64,000 nt of DNA from contig JARGXX010000138.1 in NCBI GenBank assembly GCA_030374765.1, forward strand, positions 124,001-188,000, given 5' to 3'. The notes below the pieces were generated by a model, which did not search any database, was not told the origin of the DNA, and worked only from the letters and a program-made list of their open reading frames with translations. Position numbers and translations under genes: made by a program. Every line of letters begins with the position of its first letter. Position 1 is the first letter of the stretch. Below are positions 22,557-31,800 of this stretch, piece after piece. This DNA comes from Agarophyton chilense (Eukaryota; Rhodophyta; Florideophyceae; Gracilariales; Gracilariaceae).

Positions 22557-25500
22557 TCAGTTTGAGAGTAGAGTCATCGTTCTGTTTGACCTTGTATAAA
22601 ACGTGACTGTTGATAACATTTGCGCCGTGCGGCACGTCACTGCTAGGAAAGGGACAGTCTTCAGAAAAGTCTCCTCTTCGATCCTATACGATTTCACAAG
22701 CGGAAACTGTTCAAATCCTTGTGCTTGGTGTTGCATAAAGGTTTTGTTCCCAAAGTGATCCAGCATTCGTTGCAGCTCAGTGGGTTCTTGGTTTATGTTC
22801 GTGACAGAGGATGAATTTGCAGTAACATGTGTACCTTCATACTGCCATTTTTCGTTGTCTAGGTTGAGGCGTTCTTTGTCACCATCATCGTAAAGGACAG
22901 TAACACAGCCGTCACGATGCATCGTCTTCACAGTTCCACTGTAGTGCACATTATCATCTGGCCAGTACACCATCACGCGATCACCACGATTAAGTGAACA
23001 TGCATCTGGGTTCTCATGAGGATTGGCATTGGTATGCTCATCAGAAAAGTCTGCATCTTCATGAGTCGCACTCGACCGTCCTGAGGAAGCATTGCCATTG
23101 TCAACTTTTTTCCCATCATCCTTCTTTGTGGAAGGAGACATATCATCAATGGCATCATCGACAGCATCAATTGCCGATTGCACAGTGCTTGCAAAAGACT
23201 TTTCAGGTAGTGCTATGCGGATGTCTTCGAATGCAACAGTAGCACGTTTTCCTCCTTTCGCGGGTATGAGAACAGTACGAGCACTTGAATCAACAGCCAA
23301 CACAATCTTGGGTGTAGACCATTTTCCTTTCTTTCCCATCTCAGTACTAGAGTAGACCTCAATTATATCGCCAGTTGCGACTTGAGGTTCGATTGTAGAC
23401 TTAGACTTCAGTATGAGCGCCAATTTGCGCTTCGCTTGAAGTCTATTGTGTGCATCTACGACTTCATTGGGCATTGAACAGATAGGTCCATCGGTCAGGG
23501 GCTTCGTAAAACCTTTGGCAAGCTCAAATGACGACATCACATCGTTTCCGTATAGATCATTAGAAATAAAAACAGCACGCAGAGCTTGAAGTTCCGGAGA
23601 TTTTTGAGGTTCAGCTGTCCAGAGCTTGAGAAAAATGCTGCGTATTACGCCATGCTTGCTCTCGAGAGGGTTCTCACTGTGTCGACGTGGAGGTACGGGA
23701 CGAAATGAGATGTTGTGTTCATCGAGGAACTTACGAAATTCGCCCTTCCCGAAAGCATCATCGCCCTGTACGGAGGCAGGTAGCCAGAAATGTGAAGTCC
23801 AACAGGCTTCAAAGCCAATTACTGCCTGATTCAGAGAGGTAGAACTGACTATAAATGCAGCAGAAAACCTTGTTGCGACGTCCATACAGTGAAACAAACA
23901 GACAGACTCGAGGTAGAAATGGTCAACGCAGACGATGTCATTAAATTCACGCGACATGGATGATATGGACACCTTCCGGTTAGGTTGTGGCGGGGCAGTC
24001 GCGCGACATGAGACACAGTTCTGTATCATCTGTGAAACATAGTCTGACACAGCATCGCTCCATAGTCCGTTACGTTCCAAGAGTATTTTCATATCAGTCA
24101 GGTTAGCATGACCGCAGACATGCTTATGCACTTTGTCCACAATGGCCTTGACTTGACTCCATTGTCGGTCTTTCGACAGGTTGCCATTGAGGCAAGAGAG
24201 AGCGGATGTGTTACATGTCTCATTACAGAAGCTTGACATAGGGAGGTAACTCAAGAAGCCTTGGTTGATCATTGTAAATTGGTCAGTCATGCCATCAGCA
24301 TGAAACTGCAAAGCATTGCAGGTGATATGGAGAATGTTTGATTGCTTCGTTACATTCTTCCCGATGACCCATTGACTAGAGCCATCCAGTACGAGATGGC
24401 GAATGAGCACTTTTCGTCCGCTGTCAGATACAGCAGGAGTCACAACAGATCCAAGAATAGAACGAGGAGCACTAGAATGGTCACCGATGCCGTACTGCCA
24501 GTACGTGTGCCCGTTAAGTGACACCGGAATAGGTTCCATCTCAGATCCGACATCATGTCCAATGTGAACTGACAACAGACGAAGCTCAACATTGCCAATG
24601 GCAGAGTACGGGGCTCCGTCATCTACGAGTGGCCCAATAGCCTCGTCGTCAAGAGAGTTACATGATCCATTAGTCTCATTTGTCGAACAGTTGTTGCTTG
24701 ACAACACGGCCATATTAAAAGAAACAGTCTTTCCTTTGCCGTTTGCATTGTTATTACCGGAGCTTGATGAGCCGTCACCTGATCCAATTGACGAACTAAA
24801 CTCAGCAGCAGTATCATAACACTTCACTCCAGGTTTCAACGAACCATCAGGGTTGTGGCTGTCCTTCCAGTGTCCAAATTTATTACAGGTGTGACAAGGA
24901 TGACGTTTCAGTGCAGCATTTGAAGGACGACGAAAACCACTACTACGGCCACGTCTGGAGTGAGTCGTAGTACTTGCAGCACTGGCAGATAGTGCCGCAC
25001 TAGAAGTGGTAGTCGAGGCCTTCTCACACTGTTTCACGACAGAGGCAAGTTGCTTGTACGTCACCGCTATTAGGTAATCATCATTGGAAGATTGGTCCGA
25101 GAACACAGTTCCATGAGAAGCAGCAGCTGTCAATGCAGAGATTCGTTGAGAGTGTTCGATGCTTGCGTTGCTTAAAAGCATTAAGGCAGTTATGCATTGG
25201 GGAAGTCTGGTAGTACTTGACAAAGAGTTGAATTTCGTAACTGCGGCAGAAAAACGGGTTTCGAAGGTCTTCAACGACTCATTCTGTGAGCGACGGGTAT
25301 TCAATAGAGAGTTAAATCCATCAAATGCTTCACTAATAACTGATAAAAAGTCACGTTGATAAACTGCATCAACGATCAATTTGACACCATCTTCGCTCTT
25401 CAGCTGCTCGTTCGTCAGTTCAGCAATAAGGTCTGCAGCTTGACCATAAAGCTGTGACTTGAGCACAATAGCTTGAATTTGAGGAGGAAGCTTGTTTGAG

Positions 25501-25664
25501 CTGGTGTCTGGGAGAGAATCATGGTATTCTTTCCAATCATACACGGCGGTCTTAAACCTTTCTTGGTTTCCTTTGCCGTCTGTCCACGGTGGACTTTTCG
25601 AGTCCCAAGCAAACCGTGGGCGGGTTGGTAGCGAATTAGTAGGGACTGGGCCCATAACTAACAA
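22557..25664 (-). CDS. Copia Gag-protease-integrase polyprotein part, with a Tudor-like module
   Basis: The 1035-codon part contains, in order, a helical Gag, a CCHC-like knuckle (CHTCNKFGHWKDSHNPDG, about residues 255-272), protease (VDDGAPYSAIG), the integrase zinc-binding domain (H..H then CVSC) and the integrase core (VDHFYLESV; QGDDAFGKG; RHSENPLESKHG). At about residues 890-945 comes an unusual segment, GDRVMVYWPDDNVHYSGTV and VLYDDGDKERLNL, that looks like a Tudor/Agenet-type beta barrel. Such a module could read chromatin marks and steer integration, as chromodomains do in Ty3 elements; that role is inference. RT and RNase H follow in the same direction (about 22.0-22.6 kb and 21.2-21.8 kb). 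Confidence 0.8.
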   Translation of the reverse strand: MLVMGPVPTNSLPTRPRFAWDSKSPPWTDGKGNQERFKTAVYDWKEYHDSLPDTSSNKLPPQIQAIVLKSQLYGQAADLIAELTNEQLKSEDGVKLIVDAVYQRDFLSVISEAFDGFNSLLNTRRSQNESLKTFETRFSAAVTKFNSLSSTTRLPQCITALMLLSNASIEHSQRISALTAAASHGTVFSDQSSNDDYLIAVTYKQLASVVKQCEKASTTTSSAALSASAASTTTHSRRGRSSGFRRPSNAALKRHPCHTCNKFGHWKDSHNPDGSLKPGVKCYDTAAEFSSSIGSGDGSSSSGNNNANGKGKTVSFNMAVLSSNNCSTNETNGSCNSLDDEAIGPLVDDGAPYSAIGNVELRLLSVHIGHDVGSEMEPIPVSLNGHTYWQYGIGDHSSAPRSILGSVVTPAVSDSGRKVLIRHLVLDGSSQWVIGKNVTKQSNILHITCNALQFHADGMTDQFTMINQGFLSYLPMSSFCNETCNTSALSCLNGNLSKDRQWSQVKAIVDKVHKHVCGHANLTDMKILLERNGLWSDAVSDYVSQMIQNCVSCRATAPPQPNRKVSISSMSREFNDIVCVDHFYLESVCLFHCMDVATRFSAAFIVSSTSLNQAVIGFEACWTSHFWLPASVQGDDAFGKGEFRKFLDEHNISFRPVPPRRHSENPLESKHGVIRSIFLKLWTAEPQKSPELQALRAVFISNDLYGNDVMSSFELAKGFTKPLTDGPICSMPNEVVDAHNRLQAKRKLALILKSKSTIEPQVATGDIIEVYSSTEMGKKGKWSTPKIVLAVDSSARTVLIPAKGGKRATVAFEDIRIALPEKSFASTVQSAIDAVDDAIDDMSPSTKKDDGKKVDNGNASSGRSSATHEDADFSDEHTNANPHENPDACSLNRGDRVMVYWPDDNVHYSGTVKTMHRDGCVTVLYDDGDKERLNLDNEKWQYEGTHVTANSSSVTNINQEPTELQRMLDHFGNKTFMQHQAQGFEQFPLVKSYRIEEETFLKTVPFLAVTCRTAQMLSTVTFYTRSNRTMTLLSN

Positions 25665-25944
25665 TGGTTAGTGTGACACACAGGAGAGACTTCAAAGAAC
25701 TGAGGCTGAACACAGAAAGTCAATGTAACTCAGGCGCAAGTCCTCGACTTCAATTTACAAGCAGCTACCTACAGAGTAGACTTATATAGTCCTCAAAGCT
25801 GAGGTTAGACAAAAGTACATACATTACAAACAACATATAAAATACAAACTGCATGGCAACCATTCACGTGATATGAATCTGGCAAAGTCACAACCATTCA
25901 AATCTTATGACTCAGAATATCCGTGTTGGTCAAACATCATCAAT
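25660..25944 (-). repeat. 5' LTR of the copia element
   Basis: 285 bp. The long coding frame begins within a few bases of its inner end (first Met codon near 25664), so the untranslated leader is very short. Confidence 0.85.
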
Positions 25945-26817
25945 ACATTTTCTAACCTACACTGTGAATTTGTTATTTACCATTTTTGGCTTTTGTGACT
26001 TTATTAAGATCTTTCCGATGGCTGGAGTTCTTTTTGCAAAACTATAGAAAAACATCATGAATCTTTAAAGAGGCTTTGCCTTTTTGAACTCTTACCAATT
26101 TGAATTCTGAACAGTCGGAAAAGAGTTTATAGGTTTGATTCGTTGTAAAAGATGATTTTTATGAGTTTTGTTTTTGGTTCTGTGTGCTTGTCGGATGGGA
26201 GCGCGATAGAAAAGGCTACGAATGTCCGTAGTTTGATGCTTGAAGTTTATTGACATTGCTCTGATCAAAACGCATTAATGAGTGCTGAATGTTTCTTAGT
26301 AGAGAAACAGCTAAAATAAAGTGCTACCTAATGTAGATGCCACGAAGAAGTGGATCTTGGATGGCTGATGCGGGTATACCTACCAAAGTGGGTGGGTACC
26401 ATCCACTACAGGTTCGTACCTTCATATGACCAACTCTGAGCTTTCTAACTACTCTTTTTCGTGACTTAAAGCGATTTCAAGCCACGATCATCACAACATG
26501 AACAAGTGCGTTCTCTTATCTTCCAAAAACGATACAGAAACAAACAAATGGGTTGAAAAGGGAACGGCAGGGGCTTTTCGTTAGAAGGGGAGGAAGTGTA
26601 TCCTCGAGTGCTTTCATCGCTCGACTCAACGTGATTAACGATGTAGGAGAACATGCTTCAAAAATTCACGAATTGGTCAAATTTTGAATTGTTGCTCTGT
26701 GGCTGCTCTTCAGGTGTTTTCCACCTGCCGAAGGTATGACGTCAGTATCCTGCGTGTTCTCCCACTCACTACGCTTTTTCCAATCATACTTGTCACGCAG
26801 TCCATGATTACAGGATG
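25945..26817. other. Intergenic between copia element and bZIP gene
   Basis: AT-rich with no supported gene. It holds the second copy of the palindromic repeat (26380-26410). 26650-26817 is the 3' flank of the bZIP gene. Confidence 0.4.
26380..26410. repeat. Imperfect palindromic dispersed repeat, copy 2
   Basis: The word ctaccaaagtgggtgggtac is followed by catccactaca. It is palindromic around GGTACC and matches 13743-13773 at about 27 of 31 positions. Confidence 0.4.
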
Positions 26818-27297
26818 CTAGAAGGGATCGCCATAGAAGCCTTGCTCTGTGTTTGGAGAACGTTCACTCTTGCTGGCGCCCTGCTTGTCCCCGTTAAACA
26901 GTTCTTCGGTCAGAACTTGAATTTGCGTCTCCAGCATTCGGATACGGCTTGCATTCATGTGCACGGTCTGGGTCATCTTCTCTTCCTCAGTTCGCTTCCG
27001 TTCACGGCTTCTTCTCGCATGTTCACGGTTCTGTTTTCGTTTAATGGCCGGGCGCAACTCAGCTGGAGCATCCTTCAAGCTGTACGGGATTTTGTCATCG
27101 TTCCTGTTTTGAGAAGTAGCAGATGAAGAAGATGTGGCACGAAGTTTTGCATGTGAGGATGATGAACCGGTCGGTGAGCTCCTTTTTGTAGATGCGGATG
27201 AAGAAGTGTTCTTAACGGTATCTTTTCTGTATTTTCTTTGTGTTTTGGGAAGTTCCCCTGGTATTTTTGGAGGCATTGACGACATTTTGAGAACCAT
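26818..27297 (-). CDS. bZIP transcription factor, 159 aa
   Basis: The C-terminal half carries a clear bZIP. The basic region is IKRKQNREHARRSRERKR (residues 85-102) with the invariant Asn90 and Arg98 spaced N-x7-R, followed by a short zipper with hydrophobic heptad positions at Met108, Leu122 and Leu129 and Asn115 at one a/d position. The first 70 residues are Ser/Lys-rich and probably disordered. Such proteins bind DNA as dimers in the nucleus; target genes cannot be inferred. An in-frame Met5 (ATG at 27285) is an equally possible start. The zipper is short (about three to four heptads), so homodimer stability may be weak or a partner may be needed. Single exon and no sign of decay. Confidence 0.8.
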   Translation of the reverse strand: MVLKMSSMPPKIPGELPKTQRKYRKDTVKNTSSSASTKRSSPTGSSSSHAKLRATSSSSATSQNRNDDKIPYSLKDAPAELRPAIKRKQNREHARRSRERKRTEEEKMTQTVHMNASRIRMLETQIQVLTEELFNGDKQGASKSERSPNTEQGFYGDPF

Positions 27298-28859
27298 TAA
27301 AGAGTTCGAATCGAGTGCAAATAGTGAAGCTGCGTTTATTGATTGAGATGAAAAAATATGTCTTCGATAGCAGCTGTAAGAATGGCGAGAAGAAAATGAG
27401 GAAGGAATCGGTAGAGGGCTGAGGAGAGAGGGTTTGTGAACACATCCGAGGACCTTTATAACAAAATTGAACCCATTCGATCTGCAGTTTTTTCTGCCAA
27501 AAGATCTTGGAACGCCTTTTTACTTCTTGAGGGATCCTCATCATCATTCAAGCACGATTCGACGGTGATTGTGTTACTCTCTACTGGAAATATCCTGACG
27601 CATACGGACGGAGGCGAAATCTGACGCGATGACTAGAAAGAACGTGTTCATTCTGATAAAGAAGGGCCCGTATGGAGGTTTCCAAGCGGACCGGTTTCTG
27701 GCAACAGGTTCTAATCACGCTGTACCGTGGCTGTCAACGCCGATACTGTTTTCGGTAGCACAGAATGCCCAAGGGTACATGGTAGAAGTGACAAGGAAAT
27801 AAATGCACGGAAGCAGAGAACTAGTTGTCGAGGTGCATGCATTCCTTGAGGTGAACAGCAAACACTGGACGATCTGTTCGTGAGATGCGATTGTCGACCG
27901 GCTTGCACGCCGGTGCCAAAAAGAGGGAGCGTACACGGAGTGTGTGAGCAAGTGTTACGGTTTGTCTCAAACAAGCCTTGGTGGCGCACTTTTCATGTCC
28001 ATTTGACGCCCGTTACAAGGTTGTAAAGCAGCCACACTGCGCGAAGGGGTAAGCATTGTTGGTATCTCATTGATTCATAGATATTCATGGGCTGGCTACA
28101 TGGCTGTGTAGTGGCAATTCCCTAACTGTTCTGGTACTCCTTCCCTCCACAAAAAAAGGAACTCACTGAGTACATCGACAGAGAAGTAGCAGTTGTGCCG
28201 CCTGACAGTCATGGAAGTGATGGACGCAGCATTCCGGGATAGAAAAGGGATGTACTACAGAATTGGTGGAAAGAAAGAAAAGATAGAGGGTTCCCGTGGT
28301 TAACTTCGAAGTCACCATGCGCGGAAAAATTGCTGGCTGCCACTGCTGGCCCTCTGAGCGAAGGGTGACCGAAACGGGACGATTGCTGACGTGTGGCGAT
28401 GCTTCTCGCGTTGTGGCGGCTTCTGTTTTCGCCCTGAACAAACGGTAAGTTTAGTGACATCATGTTCAAATGTCCTGTCACTCTAACGAGGGAGATAACC
28501 GAAGGCCGGGGCAGATATCACTCTCTACCGGTTGGGGAGGCAGGGAACTGCCAGCTCATCATTGTATGACGTCGCCCTGGCTAGGACAAGGCCAAATGTG
28601 GACAATTACGTTTGCATTGTTTTCAGAAAATTTTTTTTATTGTTTGCGGTTTCGTCGAGCAGGCTCAAGATCTTTTATTCTTGAGAAGGTTAGGTGACAG
28701 GCCAGGAACTCGGCCATTGTCGTTTAGATCGCATAGCGTACTGCACACAGCACACTCCAGAAGAGAGTGCTGCTCCCATCCCCAAAAACCATGATCGCCA
28801 TCATGTTCGCTCTCTAGAAACAGCATCATGATGTCCATTCTGTGGGAACGAAACGGGAC
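27298..28859. other. Intergenic, no gene supported
   Basis: 27298-27600 is the probable promoter and 5' UTR of the bZIP gene. The minus-strand frames at 27711-27989 and 28163-28441 lack recognisable domains. The stretch after 28440 may include the 3' end of the DIRS-like element, but no terminal or split repeat was identified. Confidence 0.35.
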
Positions 28860-31800
28860 TCAAATTCTGGACCTCGAAGGCTTGTCTGCTGCATTGTGAT
28901 CCGAGTCGATATGCAGAAGCGACACGCGAATGTTATAAGACAGACAAATGGCTGCAAAACGTTTGCAGCGGAGAAGAAGTGGTACAGAAGAAGATCTTCC
29001 TTTGTGCAGAGCACCAAGTGTAACCATCGAGTCCATGAAGAACAAAACTCGAGCGTTGTTTAAGCGATTTTTGACACTCCAACTAAGGGCTAGCACGGCA
29101 GTTGAGGCCTCGAGGTTGTTTATGTGCTCCTTTTTTTCCATTTGTGGACGAGTGCCGCCCTCCAGTAGATATCAGCGTATATTTTGCGGGCCTTGATTGT
29201 GGCCTCACAGGTAACCTCATCGTTATATTTGTACAGCTTTGCATAGTGCCAAAGGTGTTCTGCAGTTTGTACCGAAACATGTGCAAAGAGGACAGCTCCT
29301 GCTATCAGAGATGCATCAAATGTTATAAGTAGGTCTGATAGGGGTAACGAAGGTTGTGCCACAGCCAACGGTAGAAGTGTGACGAGAAGAGAAACTTCTC
29401 ACCTGTTCTGCTCTGATATTGTTCTTATCTGCGTCTCAGAGTCCACATGTGTCTTGAACACAGAGTTCAAACAGGACAGGAGAGATCTGTTCAAGAGAGA
29501 GGGCCACACCAAGTTCCCGATGATGCTTTCCCATTCGCTTAATGCAATAGTTCGAGATACAAATAGTGTTTCATGAGAACAGTGTAACTTCGTGAGCTTT
29601 GCGGGTTGTTGATAGATCCTGTTCTTCTCCAGGTTCCAGACGTATCCGATGAAAGGTAGTTCATCAGAAACGACTACGTCAATATGACATGACTTCGACT
29701 CTTTGATCGCTAGCTTCGCAGCCGTAAACACTGTTCTCATAATTCGATGGAGCGTGATGAGACTCTTCGGATTCCATTGACTGGTGACGATAGCAATATC
29801 ATCAATGATATGGAGAAGAAGGGCATCGTTCTTTGAAACAATAAAAGGAGAATTTTGTTTGGCGAAAGGCGTTAGGGTCACGTGTCGGCTGGGTAGCCGT
29901 CTCGATTGACCGAAAATAAGGAAAGGTTCTTGGAGTAAACGCCCGGCAAACGTGTGACTGATGTAGACCGACCATTTGAAGCTCATCGGAACGGATGCTT
30001 GACATGGGCGGAGAACATCTTCCATATTCAGTTCCACCTGTAAATGAGCTTCGATTTCAGCTCTCAGGGACTTCGAGATCTTCTTGCAGCTGATTCGGGG
30101 AAGTGGAAACAGTTATGATAGCGATGGGGGTAGGGTAATGTTATGAAACATGTTCGCCACATCAAAGTAGACTGCTAATAAGTTTCCATTCGTACGGATA
30201 GATTCGAAGAGCCCAGGGTTTGGGAGGGGCGTATGCGGAGGATCTGGAAGGAGTTCGTTCTGAACTCTTGGCCATGATATCAATCGATCTTGACCAGGCG
30301 ATTTGGTCACCGAAAAAAGTGTCATTTGTAATGCAGTCGCCAGTGTAGAGTATGATTCGGGCTCTTCATGTACAATCGACCAAGTTAACATCTTGGACTT
30401 CTGTAACCGTTCGAGGAGAAGCACATACTGAGACGTAGACGCATGCAGAATAGGGCTCGGCAACGATGCACGACGTTGAGCAGCGTTTGTGTCAGTGAAG
30501 AGTTTTTCTTCCAGTATGCGCTGAAAGGCTGATTCTGTTTCGAGAGGGAACAAGTTCTGAATGGTTGATGGAAGCCTAGATATCCACTGTTGACAATCGT
30601 TTGGATTCGAGGACTGTTTAGGGACAGGAAGGGCAATACGTTGCGAAACAATGCGCTTGAAGATGCCACGAGCAAATGCTGTATGCGGGTTTTCGAAGTG
30701 AAGATAGAGGCCCTCTACAATAACCTTAGAAGATGTGAAGATGTAGTTTGGATTTGATTCACTGGTTCGATCAGCAGGCTGGGACTTTAGCAGGGGCATA
30801 AGCGTATGATATGCTGTGGTCTGTGCTGGGTGTGGCCGAACTTTGCTTCCGTCCGCCGTATTCATTGCAATATTTTCGGAGGAGGGACCGAGATAGAGAT
30901 GTGATAGGGCGTGTATCACTGGGTTGACACGAGATGAGAAAGGATCATTGGAAGGGATATGCAGTATCGGGAATAAGGGGTAAGAGCGATGGTGTGAACT
31001 CAGTTCCGAGTAGTGCGATCCTTGTTGCTTTGTCCAGGTTCGGTTTGTCTGGACTGACGATACTGGCGCGCTGGGCGCTGCCTCGATCTCGCGTCTTGTA
31101 TGGCTTTGATAGCAGCGATCTGTTTCTTCTGCATCGAGGTTTTCCTTGTGACAGTCTCCTCCAGGGTGTGTGCCCTGACTGTTCCTTGGGGAACAGTTTC
31201 CAATATGTGAACTACTTCCTCCCATGCATCTCTTCTGTCGTTCTGCATTCCGGTGGAAAGTGCTTCTTCTACGTGAAGCATGGCGTAGAGGCGTCGCAGT
31301 GCCACTTCCAGGGATGGTCGGAGCTCTAGAGCGATCTTTGGAGATTCGTGAGTAAGCATCTCGAGATGTACGATGCGTCCAAGAGTGATCGCTTCCAGTT
31401 CTGGAGCCATTGGCTGCCCGGTTGCCGTGCGCTTCCAATACTGGAAGTGATTCTGCAAGAAAGTTGGTATCGGTTCCGGAAAGGTAAGTAGGGAGAATAC
31501 TGCCGGTCCCATTAGCTCCTCCACCTTGAGAGTGGTGGAGGTTATCCCCTTTCCCGGGTAATGATTGAGAGCAGCGTCATGGGAAGATGTCAGACCGAAG
31601 GAAAAGTTCTTGGGGGTTATGACTTGCTTGCTTTTCTTGGGACGCGCTTCATCCTCGTCGTCAGAAGAGTCCAAGGCACTTCGAGTGTGCTGGGGTTGGT
31701 GTTGGTGAGAGTGGAGCGCAAGGAGACCGGGAATTGGGTTGGGGGCTGAGTGAGTGGCTCGGTGTGTTGTGACATTTAGTCCATGGGCGCGCTGCACAGA

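Larger units (their letters stand above)
20866..25944 (-). mobile_element. Ty1/copia retrotransposon with both LTRs and target duplication
   Basis: Two 285-bp LTRs (20866-21150 and 25660-25944) flank minus-strand coding sequence and are bordered by the direct repeat acatttt (20859-20865, 25945-25951; the true duplication is probably five of these bases). The order of parts is copia-type: Gag, zinc knuckle, protease (DDGAPYSAIG), integrase with HHCC and DDE motifs, then RT (ADVKAAFLQTG, IVDDI) and RNase H (FADASKR, LTKKDSPL). The coding region looks nearly whole, with about two breaks in the pol part. By eye the LTRs are identical, so the insertion is very young. It lies in the spacer between the Cys-rich and bZIP genes. 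Confidence 0.9.
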
